From Methylobacillus sp. (lineage in GTDB: Bacteria > Pseudomonadota > Gammaproteobacteria > Burkholderiales > Burkholderiaceae_C), in the NCBI GenBank assembly GCA_018607835.1, contig JABBAS010000001.1:22244-86243 (forward strand): a stretch of DNA of 64,000 nt, written 5' to 3'. A program made the translations under genes and the position numbers. Shown piece after piece: positions 22,559 through 32,188 of this stretch (positions are counted from its first letter, which is position 1; every line of letters begins with the position of its first letter). The notes below the pieces were generated by a model. That model saw nothing but the letters and a program-made list of their open reading frames with translations. It ran no database searches and was not told the origin of the DNA.

Positions 22559-23422
22559 CTAGTAAACGCTCGCTTCGCCCTCTGGTCTTGTCTTAAACCG
22601 CTTATGAGTCCAGTGATATTGTGCCGGCGCAGACCGAACAAGGGCCTCTAAAACGCGGTTCATCCGGCGCGCATCGGCCACCGCATCCTCGGAAGGAAAG
22701 CCGTCCCAAGAAGGCTCAATCGACACCTCGTAACCATATGGCGTCAGACGCGTCACCACCGTAGCGACGGCACATCTCCCAATCGTAGCAAACCGCGACA
22801 GGGAGGTAACCGTTGCAGCGGGTACACCAAAGAAAGGCACAAACACCGCATCTCTTGCACCTAAGTCCATATCGGGTAGTACGTACAGGGCGGCACCGGC
22901 GCGCATGGTCCTCGCTGTCGGACGACCGGCGTCCTGCTTGTTGAGCAGCGTCGGCGCACCGAATCGTGAACGACCATTCGCAACCCACGCATCCAATGAC
23001 GACCGTTTCTGACGCGCATAGATGGTCGCAAATAACCTAGGCACAGAAAGCGTTAATGCGGTCCAACCAGCGTCTAATCCAACAAAGTGGGGGGCAAAAA
23101 GCACCTTCGCGCCATCAGACCGCAACCAACTCAAATCGCCTGTTATCTGCAAGCGCCGCCGAACCAGGTCCTCGGGTCCATGCCACAACCAGGCTCTATC
23201 CAATAACGACTGGGCAAACGTCACGAACACCGCCCGCACCAAAGCACGACGTTCCGCCGTCGACTGCTCCGGAAAGCACAGCCGTAAATTAGTTTGTACG
23301 ATGTGCCGCCGCCGGTGGGCAAATACCCAAAGCAAGCACCCAAAGCACCGACCCACAAACCGTAGCAACGGCAGCGGCCAACCCGCCATCACACGTACCC
23401 AAAAGGGTGTCGCGCTTGTCAC
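22559..23422 (-). CDS. Lysophospholipid acyltransferase family protein (LpxL/HtrB-like lipid A acyltransferase)
   Basis: RRRHIVQTNLRLCFPEQS; LFAPHFVGLDAGWTAL; YVLPDMDLG. Confidence 0.85.
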   Translation of the reverse strand: MTSATPFWVRVMAGWPLPLLRFVGRCFGCLLWVFAHRRRHIVQTNLRLCFPEQSTAERRALVRAVFVTFAQSLLDRAWLWHGPEDLVRRRLQITGDLSWLRSDGAKVLFAPHFVGLDAGWTALTLSVPRLFATIYARQKRSSLDAWVANGRSRFGAPTLLNKQDAGRPTARTMRAGAALYVLPDMDLGARDAVFVPFFGVPAATVTSLSRFATIGRCAVATVVTRLTPYGYEVSIEPSWDGFPSEDAVADARRMNRVLEALVRSAPAQYHWTHKRFKTRPEGEASVY

Positions 23423-24291
23423 GCCACGTCCTGACGCGCCGCCATCTGCAGCTCACGCTCGCGACGACGCTGCGCACGCGCAATCGACACACTGTAGGTG
23501 ACGATCACCACGGTGACCGTGGCGATTAGCAGCGTTGCCGCCGCGTAAACCGTTGGGTTAATACCGCGCCGCGCATAGGTGAAAATTGCCTGCGGCAAGG
23601 TTGTAACCCCTGGCCCTGACAAGAACTCTGAGATCACCACATCATCAAACGACAAGGTAAAGGTCAACAACCACGCGGCTACCAACGCCGGCGCGATGTT
23701 TGGTAGCGTTACCAAGAAAAACACCTGCGCAGGACGACAACCCAAATCCATAGCGGCCTCTTCTATAGCGCGATCCATTTCTCGCAGACGCGACTGAATC
23801 ACAACCATCGCGTACGCCATACCCATTAAGGTATGGCCAAACACAATGGTGACAAACCCACGCTCTGGCCAACCAACGCCAAACCAGGCCTCGGTCGTTC
23901 TCTGAACAGAAACCATCAGCAACAACAACGACAACCCAATGATCACCTCGGGCATGACCAAGGGTGCGTTGATCATGCCGGAGAACAAGGTTCTGCCGCG
24001 AAACCGGTGGTAGCGCACCAAAACAAAGGCGGCGAACGTACCCAAAATACACGAGAGCGTCGCGGCCGTCAGTGCAACCTGCAAGGATAACCAAAAGCCC
24101 TCAATCAGCCGGCTATCGCGCATTAAGGCCTCGTACCATCGCAGAGAAAAGCCGGTGAAGCGTGCGTCTTGCCGTGTGCTGTTAAATGAGAAAAAAATCA
24201 GGAAGCCCAACGGTAAATATAAAAAACCGTAGATGGCGGTCAACCACACCACCCCCGTTTTCCCCGCCAAGATACGACCCAATGTGGTCAT
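23419..24291 (-). CDS. potI: Putrescine/spermidine ABC transporter permease (PotI-like)
   Basis: Binding-protein-dependent permease motif EEAAMDLGCRPAQVFFLVTLPNIAPALVA; start set at MTTLGRIL. Confidence 0.88.
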   Translation of the reverse strand: MTTLGRILAGKTGVVWLTAIYGFLYLPLGFLIFFSFNSTRQDARFTGFSLRWYEALMRDSRLIEGFWLSLQVALTAATLSCILGTFAAFVLVRYHRFRGRTLFSGMINAPLVMPEVIIGLSLLLLMVSVQRTTEAWFGVGWPERGFVTIVFGHTLMGMAYAMVVIQSRLREMDRAIEEAAMDLGCRPAQVFFLVTLPNIAPALVAAWLLTFTLSFDDVVISEFLSGPGVTTLPQAIFTYARRGINPTVYAAATLLIATVTVVIVTYSVSIARAQRRRERELQMAARQDVA

Positions 24292-25235
24292 GCCCGCCCC
24301 GCCTGCGCCAACTGTCGCCCATGGCGGTAGTAATAAATCGCCAGCGGGATCAAGACGAGCAAAATAACCGTCACCGCCAGCGCCGACGCCCGCGGCCAAT
24401 TGTTACTTGTAAACATCTCATCCCAGACAACCCGCCCAATCATGAGGTTTTCTGCGCCGCCCAACAATGACGGAATAACAAACTCACCCAGCGCAGGAAT
24501 AAACACCAGCATCGATCCGGCAATGATTCCGCTTTTTGACAAGGGCACCGTCACCAGCCAAAAGGCTTTCAGCGGGGTTGCACCCAAGTCATGCGCCGCT
24601 TCTAATAAGCGACCGTCCATCTTCACCAGGGTTGCGTATAAGGGCAACACCATAAATGGCAAATACACATAGGTCATGCCCACCAGCATAGATATGTCTG
24701 TATAGAGCATCTGAACCGGTGTATCCGTGAGACCAATGAACATAAAAAAGCGATTGATGACACCCGTATCTGCTAGCAGCCCCTTCCACGCGTAAACCCG
24801 CAATAAAAAAGACGTCCAGAAAGGCAGCATCACCATCATTAAAAGCGCGGGGCGGTAACGTGGGTTAGCGCGGGCTATAAAGTAGGCGAACGGATAACCC
24901 AAAAACAAACAAAACAAGGTCGTTAGGGCGGCGTAACGAATAGAGGTCGCATACGCCTCCAAATAAATCGTCGCATGGCTCGGGTGCTCTAGGTTTAGGA
25001 AAATTGAGACGTAATTCGACAGCTCCGCCTTAAATGTCCACCCCCCATCCGTCACCTCGAGCAGTGGCATAAATGGATCCACGCCGCCATCCATATCAGT
25101 CACACTGATCCGCAACAAAATCAGGAACGGGAGCGCAAAGAACACCAGCAGCCAGGCGTATGGCACACCAATAACGGTGCGTTTACCCGCTTTGTCTAGC
25201 CATCGCCATCCTAGATGCATGTCCGTCGGCCTCAA
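24288..25235 (-). CDS. potH: Putrescine ABC transporter permease (PotH-like)
   Basis: LLEAAHDLGATPLKAFWLVTVPLSKSGI; overlaps potI by 4 nt. Confidence 0.88.
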   Translation of the reverse strand: MRPTDMHLGWRWLDKAGKRTVIGVPYAWLLVFFALPFLILLRISVTDMDGGVDPFMPLLEVTDGGWTFKAELSNYVSIFLNLEHPSHATIYLEAYATSIRYAALTTLFCLFLGYPFAYFIARANPRYRPALLMMVMLPFWTSFLLRVYAWKGLLADTGVINRFFMFIGLTDTPVQMLYTDISMLVGMTYVYLPFMVLPLYATLVKMDGRLLEAAHDLGATPLKAFWLVTVPLSKSGIIAGSMLVFIPALGEFVIPSLLGGAENLMIGRVVWDEMFTSNNWPRASALAVTVILLVLIPLAIYYYRHGRQLAQAGRA

Positions 25236-26366
25236 CTAGCGGTCCAAAACCACAGCCGCCTCGGCTGGCCACCAGAAAAACACGCCGTCCTCCCATGTGA
25301 TGTCGCTGGTCTCAAAACGAAGGTGATTCGCCTCGGTTACCTTCACCTGCTTACCCGAGGGAAGCACGACGACAAAGGTGCTGTAACTGCCGAAGTAAGC
25401 AATCTCCAGAACCTTACCTGTAAAAATATTCTGTCCAATGCCATCGGGGCGCTGTTTACTGATATTTATTTTTTCAGGCCGTACCGCCACGCTCACTTCC
25501 TGCCCAAGGTAGCCCGTCGGCGCATGGTTAATATGAATAACCCCTTCGGTGGTCTCGATCTCGCTAGAGCCCAAGGCCTCGCGCGACAAACGACCATCAA
25601 ACAAATTAGCCTGACCAATAAAGTCCGCCACAAAACGACAGTTGGGATACTCATAGACCTCTTGAGGTGCACCCGTCTGAAGCACGTTGCCGTCGCTCAT
25701 CACGGCGATGCGCGAGGCCATCGCCATGGCCTCCTCTTGGTCATGCGTGACCATGACGCATGTCACTTCTACCGATTCAATGATGTTGACGAGCTCAAAC
25801 TGTGTCTCTTCTCGTAGCTTCTTATCTAACGCACCTAGCGGCTCATCCAACAACAAGAGCTTGGGCTTCTTCGCCAAACTGCGCGCCAGTGCAACACGTT
25901 GCTGCTGACCCCCAGAAAGTTGGTGGGGCTTACGCGTCGCATACGCACCGAGCTGCACCAGATCTAGCATATCCGCCACGCGGGCAGAAATAATGTCTTT
26001 AGGTAGGCCCTCCCGACGCAGACCAAACGCGACGTTCTCCCAAACACTCAAGTGCGGGAACAGCGCATAGGATTGAAACATCATGTTCACTGGCCGCTCA
26101 TGCGGCGGAATGTTCACCATATCCACACCGCCTAGCAACACGCGCCCAGCCGTCGGTGTTTCAAAGCCAGCCAACATACGTAACAGCGTGGACTTGCCGC
26201 AACCTGAGCTACCTAAGAGGGCAAATATCTCACCGCGTTCAATCGACAAGTTGACATGGTCGACCGCAACGACATCATCAAACCGCTTTAACAAATCAAT
26301 GGTTTGCAAAAACGTTTTGTTGTCTCGCAACGGCTGCACGCGGTCATCAGCTGTCAGCTCAGTCAT
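25236..26366 (-). CDS. potG: Polyamine ABC transporter ATP-binding protein (PotG-like)
   Basis: Walker A GSSGCGKSTLL, LSGGQQQRVALARSL, TOBE-like C-terminus. Confidence 0.92.
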   Translation of the reverse strand: MTELTADDRVQPLRDNKTFLQTIDLLKRFDDVVAVDHVNLSIERGEIFALLGSSGCGKSTLLRMLAGFETPTAGRVLLGGVDMVNIPPHERPVNMMFQSYALFPHLSVWENVAFGLRREGLPKDIISARVADMLDLVQLGAYATRKPHQLSGGQQQRVALARSLAKKPKLLLLDEPLGALDKKLREETQFELVNIIESVEVTCVMVTHDQEEAMAMASRIAVMSDGNVLQTGAPQEVYEYPNCRFVADFIGQANLFDGRLSREALGSSEIETTEGVIHINHAPTGYLGQEVSVAVRPEKINISKQRPDGIGQNIFTGKVLEIAYFGSYSTFVVVLPSGKQVKVTEANHLRFETSDITWEDGVFFWWPAEAAVVLDR

Positions 26367-26408
26367 CTCTGTATACCCACGTTATCGTTGATAGTGGTGT
26401 GATCAGAC

Positions 26409-26460
26409 AAAAAGCAAAAGCCGCACCCCTCAGTTACCCGGGGGTGCGGCTTTGATTTTT
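26409..26460 (-). terminator. Intrinsic terminator/attenuator between potF and potG
   Basis: Minus strand AAAGCCGCACCCC...GGGGTGCGGCTTTTG, 13-bp stem in the potF-potG gap. Confidence 0.7.
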
Positions 26461-26472
26461 TACTATGCGTAA

Positions 26473-27618
26473 TCAATTACCTTTTTTGAACGTGGTGTAT
26501 ACGTTCGCCATCGCCTCCCGCGCGCTGGCGGTGAAGTTTCCAGGAGGGATCATTCGCGTCATGGCCTCACCTGTCACGAAAATGGTGGGGTTCTTAGAAA
26601 TGACAGGATCAACCAACGGCTCAGCGGCCTTGTTACCTGACGGATACTGCATCTCATTGGTAAAGGTAGCAGAGACCTCTGGGCGCAAGAAATAGTTCAA
26701 AAACTGGTGTGCGTTATTTGGATGCTTGGCATCCGCAGGGATAGCCACTGTATCGAAAAAGATCAGAGCGCCGCCGGTCGGCAGCAGCGCTTCAATTTTC
26801 TCTCCACTCTCGTTTTCAACGGCACGCTCTCGTGCAATATTGATATCGCCGGACCAACCAATGGCCACACAGGCTTTGCCACCCGCTATATCGTCGATGA
26901 GGGTGGATGAGAACATGCGCACGTTCGGACGTACCTTCAACAACATCTCCAACGCTTTCTTATAGTCGTCGGGGTTGTTTGAATAAGCATCCAACTTGAG
27001 ATAGTGCAACGCCACGGGAACAATTTCTGTTGGCGAGTCTAGGTACGCGATGCCACAGGACTGCAACTTGGCCGTGTACTTCGGGTCAAACACCAAATCC
27101 CACGCGTTTTCAGGCATGGGCATCCCGTCGAGCGCCTTTGTAACGCGATCCTGGTTGATACCGACCGTCGTAAAGCCCCAACCCCACGGAAAAATGTATT
27201 GATTACCCGGGTCAACCAATTCAAGTTTTTGCATCACACCTGCGTCGAGGTTGCCGTAGTTGCTTAGCTTTGTTTTGTCGAGCTTTTGCAGCAGTCCGCC
27301 GTCAATTTGCGGTTTCGCAAACGCTGACCCCGGCATCACGATGTCGTATCCGGAGTTCCCCGCAACCAATTTCGCGTGTAACGCTTCATTGGTTTCAAAT
27401 GTTTGGTAGTTGACCTTGATGCCCGTCTCTTTCTCAAAATCAGGAATCATGGACTCACTAATGTAATCAGGCCAGTTGTAGATGTTCAAGATCTTTTCTT
27501 CGTCGGACGCCGCAACCTCGGTTGCGGCCGTTTGAGCCTGCTCCTTTTGACCACACGCCATCAGCAACGCACTAAGCGCCGTCAGCGCCGCCAAAGCTAG
27601 AACTCGTTTCTTCAACAT
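26473..27618 (-). CDS. potF: Polyamine ABC transporter substrate-binding lipoprotein (PotF-like)
   Basis: Lipobox LLMAC; LNIYNWPDYISESMIPDFEKETGIKVNYQTFETNEALHAKL; start set at MLKKRVL. Confidence 0.92.
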   Translation of the reverse strand: MLKKRVLALAALTALSALLMACGQKEQAQTAATEVAASDEEKILNIYNWPDYISESMIPDFEKETGIKVNYQTFETNEALHAKLVAGNSGYDIVMPGSAFAKPQIDGGLLQKLDKTKLSNYGNLDAGVMQKLELVDPGNQYIFPWGWGFTTVGINQDRVTKALDGMPMPENAWDLVFDPKYTAKLQSCGIAYLDSPTEIVPVALHYLKLDAYSNNPDDYKKALEMLLKVRPNVRMFSSTLIDDIAGGKACVAIGWSGDINIARERAVENESGEKIEALLPTGGALIFFDTVAIPADAKHPNNAHQFLNYFLRPEVSATFTNEMQYPSGNKAAEPLVDPVISKNPTIFVTGEAMTRMIPPGNFTASAREAMANVYTTFKKGN

Positions 27619-27760
27619 CTCACCACTCCAAAAAGTTAAACAACACCAAAGCGCCTTCGTTTTTACGCCGCGACACCTATATTGTAAAAAAGAAAGCAAA
27701 CATTGCGTCAGAACCAGCAGTAGATTGTCATTTTTAAGTCAAAATCGCGCCAAAACAAGA

Positions 27761-28552
27761 CTATTTAGAGTAACTGGCTAACCGCTGATGCATGCGTTTA
27801 CGGCAGGCATCTCCAAATGCGCTAAATATCGCGTGATAGAACGGTGTTTCCCATGACTTGTATTCTGGATGGAACTGGGTGCCGTAAGCGAATGCCGTCG
27901 CGTGGCGTACCCGTGCCATTTCAACAATACCGTCTTCCGCGTGGGCCAATGGCTCTAGGGCGTCTGCCAGCCGATCAACCCCCTGACCGTGCAGCGAATT
28001 CACACGCACCGTGCCACTCCCCGCCCAGGCACGGGTGCTTGGGTCTGCTAGAAGCGTAATCGTATGCGCCGGCGCGTATTGGCCGTCATAAGACAAGGCC
28101 TTGTCTTCCCGGTGATCCCGTTTCCCGGGCAAGTCCTGTACTTGCTGATGCAGACTCCCACCTAGGGCAACATTCATTTCCTGAAACCCACGACAAACAC
28201 CAAAAATTGGCACGCCTCGTAAGACGCACTCGCGCACCAAGGTCAAGGTAAGTGCATCGCGCCGATGGTCCAACGGTAGGCTCGGGTCCGTAACCGGCTG
28301 ACCAAAATGTACCGGATCAATATTCGCCGGCGAACCGGGCAGCAGAACACCATCTACACCAGCCAGCAGTTGTGCCACTAACGCAGGATCTGCGAGCGGA
28401 AACGTACACGGCTGAACGCCCGCGCTTCTCTGGAGCGCTTCAGCATATTTCTCGCCCAAAAACAAATACGGTATCGCCTGCGGACCGTCGCCGGAGGCAC
28501 GGTGGTCTAACGGTAGCCAAACCAAAGGCAGCATGGGTTGTGGATGTGACAT
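27761..28552 (-). CDS. Gamma-glutamyl-gamma-aminobutyrate hydrolase family protein (PuuD-like class I amidotransferase)
   Basis: DGVLLPGSPANIDP; VPIFGVCRGFQEMNVALGGSLHQ; FGTQFHPEYKSW-like motif. Confidence 0.9.
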   Translation of the reverse strand: MSHPQPMLPLVWLPLDHRASGDGPQAIPYLFLGEKYAEALQRSAGVQPCTFPLADPALVAQLLAGVDGVLLPGSPANIDPVHFGQPVTDPSLPLDHRRDALTLTLVRECVLRGVPIFGVCRGFQEMNVALGGSLHQQVQDLPGKRDHREDKALSYDGQYAPAHTITLLADPSTRAWAGSGTVRVNSLHGQGVDRLADALEPLAHAEDGIVEMARVRHATAFAYGTQFHPEYKSWETPFYHAIFSAFGDACRKRMHQRLASYSK

Positions 28553-28613
28553 GGTGTTGATGCGGCGTCGCGATGAGGTGGCGGAAGCATTCTTTTAGAA
28601 AGCGCTTTTCTAG

Positions 28614-30896
28614 CTAGTTGCGTGATTTATTCGGTGCCATTTTCCACCCGTTCAGAAGCAAGGCATTGGCCATGACGCTCACAGAGCTCATGGCCATCGC
28701 CGCACCCGCAACCACTGGGTTGAGGAAGCCTAGGGCAGCTAGCGGAATACCTGCAACGTTATAAACAAAAGCCCAGAATAAGTTTTGCCGAATTTTTTGA
28801 ACGGTTTTACTTGAAATTTCTAACGCCCCTAAAACCAGTTGCGGGTCCCCTCGCATCAAGGTCACACCCGCTGCGCTCATCGCAACGTCACCGTGCTTGC
28901 CATTATTCATGGCGATGCCAACATCGGCTGTTGACAGCGCCGGCGCATCGTTGATACCGTCGCCGACAAAGGCGACTATCTCGCCACGCTCCTGCAGCGT
29001 ACGAACATGGCGGGCCTTATCGCCAGGTAAGCAACCCGCAAAGACCTCCGTTATGCCAACACGGCTTGCCACGGCATTTGCCGCACCCTCGTGATCGCCA
29101 GACATAATCAGCACGCGCTTACCCGCCGCTATCAACTCGGCCACGGCGTCACGGGCACCCGGTTTAAGTGCATCGCCAAAGGCAAAAGCAGCAACCGCCG
29201 TAGCGCCATTAGCAACTAAAGACACGGTCAAGCCGCTGGCGTGCCAACGCGAGAGAGCGGGAGCGAACACAGATGTGTCGACACCTTCATTTAGTAACCA
29301 ATCAGGGCTACCCATGCGCCAGATTGGGGCTCCCGCTATCGGAAGCCACTGCACACCGCGACCGGGGACATTTTCGACCGTGCCTACGCCCTCAGGGGCT
29401 TGCATCGCCTCGCCCGGCGCGTTAACAACCAACCATTGCCGCACCGCCGCGGCCAGTGGGTGTGGGTTCTCTGCTTGAAGCTGTGCGATCCGTTGCATTA
29501 CATCGGCGTTGTCTAGTGCGCCTTCAAACGCTTGTACCGATGGTTCCCCTTTAGTCAGCGTACCGGTCTTGTCAAAAACAACGGCCGTGACGCGATGCGC
29601 ACGCTCCAAGGACAGGGCATCCTTAATTAAAATACCGTGGCGCGCAGCGACGCCCGTGCCCACCATCATGGCGGCTGGCGTTGCCAGGCCCAGTGCACAT
29701 GGGCAAGCAATAACCAGTACAGCCACCATATTTATGGTCGACGTTGACAAGTCCGCGCCCGCAAGCAACCAAGCGATAAATGTCAGCATGGCGATGGCAA
29801 GCACGACAGGCACAAAAACGGCTGCAACTTGGTCAACTTGTTTTTGAACAGGGGCCTTTGCCGCCTGCGCATCTGAGACCATGCCAATGATCTGGGCCAA
29901 GATACTGTTGGTATGCGTGGTCAAGACGCGCACATCAAGCGAACTCTCTCCGTTGAGCGTACCGCCAATCACGCGGTCTCCGGGGTTTTTGTTAACCGGC
30001 ATGGGCTCCCCAGTCACCAGCGACTCATCCAGGCTTGACTGCCCAGAAATGACCTCAGCATCCGCGGGTACGGTTTCGCCTGCGTAAATACGAATAACAT
30101 CACCAATCAATAATTCAGACACCGCGACCTCAAGGACGTCGTCGCGCTGTTTCCCATCAGGTAATAGCCTCGCTGTAGCAGGCTGTAAGCGCTGAAGGGC
30201 ACGAATCGCCTCCGTTGTTTGCTTCTTACTTCTTGCTTCCAGATACTTCCCAAGCAAGACCATCGCGATAACAACGGCCGACCCTTCAAAGTAAAGGTGA
30301 GGCATGGCCTCAGATGAAGCCGTTAGCCAGAGCCATGTTGATAAAAGCCAGCCTGCGGTGGTGCCAATCACAACGAGAAGCTCCATATTGCCTGCACGTG
30401 CTTTTAGCGCTCGCCATGCAACGTTATAAAACGGCCAACCTAAAATAAACTGAACAGGGGTTGCCAGCGCAAACTGAATGGGTGCGGGAAGCATAAACGT
30501 TACCGTATCCCCACTCATAAGCAAAGACCAACACATAGACAGCACCAGCGGAGCACAGAGCAGCAGCGCGGCAAAGGTCGGCAAAAACGCCCTATCAATG
30601 CCTAACCAGCTTCGTTGTTCATTCTCAAGCGCGGTTTGAATCTCGGTCGGTTCGTAACCGGCATCCCGAACTGTTCGCTTTACTTGGCGCTGAAAGTCTT
30701 CAACCGCCACACCATCTTCGGCGCTAACAACGCGTACGGTTTCCGTTGCCAGATTAACCACCGCATCGGCGACCCATGGCTGTCGCTTTAAGGCCCTCTC
30801 AACACGCCCAACACATGATGCACATGTCATACCACCGACCCCGAGATCAACGGTATGGACGATAGGGTGTTGTTGTGCGTCTAAGGTTTTCAGCAT
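28614..30896 (-). CDS. copA: Heavy-metal (copper) translocating P-type ATPase
   Basis: N-terminal HMA GMTCASC; CPC in VIACPCALG; FDKTGTLTKG; GDGINDAPAL. Confidence 0.95.
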   Translation of the reverse strand: MLKTLDAQQHPIVHTVDLGVGGMTCASCVGRVERALKRQPWVADAVVNLATETVRVVSAEDGVAVEDFQRQVKRTVRDAGYEPTEIQTALENEQRSWLGIDRAFLPTFAALLLCAPLVLSMCWSLLMSGDTVTFMLPAPIQFALATPVQFILGWPFYNVAWRALKARAGNMELLVVIGTTAGWLLSTWLWLTASSEAMPHLYFEGSAVVIAMVLLGKYLEARSKKQTTEAIRALQRLQPATARLLPDGKQRDDVLEVAVSELLIGDVIRIYAGETVPADAEVISGQSSLDESLVTGEPMPVNKNPGDRVIGGTLNGESSLDVRVLTTHTNSILAQIIGMVSDAQAAKAPVQKQVDQVAAVFVPVVLAIAMLTFIAWLLAGADLSTSTINMVAVLVIACPCALGLATPAAMMVGTGVAARHGILIKDALSLERAHRVTAVVFDKTGTLTKGEPSVQAFEGALDNADVMQRIAQLQAENPHPLAAAVRQWLVVNAPGEAMQAPEGVGTVENVPGRGVQWLPIAGAPIWRMGSPDWLLNEGVDTSVFAPALSRWHASGLTVSLVANGATAVAAFAFGDALKPGARDAVAELIAAGKRVLIMSGDHEGAANAVASRVGITEVFAGCLPGDKARHVRTLQERGEIVAFVGDGINDAPALSTADVGIAMNNGKHGDVAMSAAGVTLMRGDPQLVLGALEISSKTVQKIRQNLFWAFVYNVAGIPLAALGFLNPVVAGAAMAMSSVSVMANALLLNGWKMAPNKSRN

Positions 30897-30964
30897 CGCA
30901 ATATTTCACCACACCGTTGACGCCATTGTCATAAAATCAACTGAATAAATAGCAAAACCCAACC

Positions 30965-31171
30965 ATGACAACCCATCACCTAACCGTTCTTGGTATGACT
31001 TGCGGCCACTGTGAAAAAGACGTTAGCCGAGTGGTCCGTTCCGTTGATACTGATGCGAACATCCGTATTGATCGTGCAGCTAATGCCGTTTCTATCGAAA
31101 CCAATCAAGCAATCACCGCCTTCATTGTGGCGATCGTGGCCGAAGGGTATGAAGCGACCGTTAATACGTAA
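30965..31171 (+). CDS. copZ: Heavy-metal-associated domain protein (CopZ-like copper chaperone)
   Basis: 68 aa, GMTCGHC motif; divergent from copA. Confidence 0.88.
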   Translation: MTTHHLTVLGMTCGHCEKDVSRVVRSVDTDANIRIDRAANAVSIETNQAITAFIVAIVAEGYEATVNT

Positions 31172-31318
31172 GTGTCCTCGTAGAAAGGTATAGCTTTACC
31201 AAACGCTTACATATCGGTCGTACTGGACTTACACGGCCGCATCACACTAACGCCATTCCAAGAAATTACTTGGTGACCGTTGAGGCCCCAAAGGGGTCAC
31301 AACTTATAGGAGTTAGTT

Positions 31319-31801
31319 ATGCGTCCTTTTATTCGAAATATGGGCCTTGTCGCTGTTGCTGGCAGTGTTGTGGTCGTGTCAGCGTTGGCTTTTGCAGGCC
31401 ATGACGATGACGACCACGGACGGTACAAGCATAGGCAAAAGCACCACATGGTCAAGGCTGAGAATTTAGCTGCGCTCAAGGTGAGTCTAAACTTGAATTC
31501 AGAGCAACTCCCTCTGTGGGATATATACGCCTCACCGACACGTCCCACTAGCCAAGACCCATCGGTAGATCGGGCAGCCATGCGTGAGCAAATGGAGGCA
31601 CTTGAACCAATGGAACATTTGCAATTCGTGAAGGAAAAGCACACCGATCGCCATAACAAGTTAATGGCGCACTATGATGCAACCGAACGCTTGTATGAGA
31701 GTTTGGACCCCCAGCAAAAAGTAACTTTTAATGAGGCACTCTCAAAGAAAAATCGCCACGGTAAGCACCATCGCCGGGACAAAGCGCACGATGATGACTA
31801 G
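31319..31801 (+). CDS. Periplasmic Spy/CpxP-like (LTXXQ-type) His/Asp-rich protein
   Basis: Signal-peptide-like N-terminus, HDDDDHGRYKHRQKHH, LNSEQLPLW...YESLDPQQKVTFNEAL. Confidence 0.6.
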   Translation: MRPFIRNMGLVAVAGSVVVVSALAFAGHDDDDHGRYKHRQKHHMVKAENLAALKVSLNLNSEQLPLWDIYASPTRPTSQDPSVDRAAMREQMEALEPMEHLQFVKEKHTDRHNKLMAHYDATERLYESLDPQQKVTFNEALSKKNRHGKHHRRDKAHDDD

Positions 31802-31844
31802 ATCACACTTAAAAACGACGTTTCCGTAAACAGAACACATTTTA

Positions 31845-31869
31845 AAAGCACCTTATGGTGCTTTTTTTT
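31845..31869. terminator. Intrinsic terminator AAAAGCACC-TTAT-GGTGCTTTTTTTT
   Basis: Perfect stem with T-tract on + strand and A-run on the 5' side. Confidence 0.85.
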
Positions 31870-31880
31870 GTTGGTAACAC

Positions 31881-32080
31881 TGTGCATAAAAAACCAATAA
31901 CTAGGACGTTATCCACAGCGCTTGCCTGCGTTCTAAAGTTGTTACATCTTAAGCAGCGGTGGAAAAGCCACTTTATCACCTAGTTATAGGCTACATAAGC
32001 TTATGATTTTTAATGATTTATTTCTGTTATCAACAGAAAATGCTGTCCCTTACTACTACTACTATTTATAAATAAAGAAA
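31881..32080. other. Candidate chromosomal origin oriC: DnaA boxes, GC patch, DnaA-trio and AT-rich tract
   Basis: TGTGCATAA (31881-31889), TTATCCACA (31909-31917), TTATCAACA (32027-32035), GCTGTCCC, TACTACTACTACTAT (32051-32065), then TTATAAATAAAGAAA; upstream of minCDE-mnmG-rsmG-parAB. Confidence 0.72.
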
Positions 32081-32188
32081 CTAAGATAAGAGGGGACAAG
32101 CTGATCATCGTAGCGTTATCTAAGTACAGGTTGTGATGCCTGTGGAGACTGTTAAGATCTGGCATCTATCCTGTTTAAAGACGTTATC

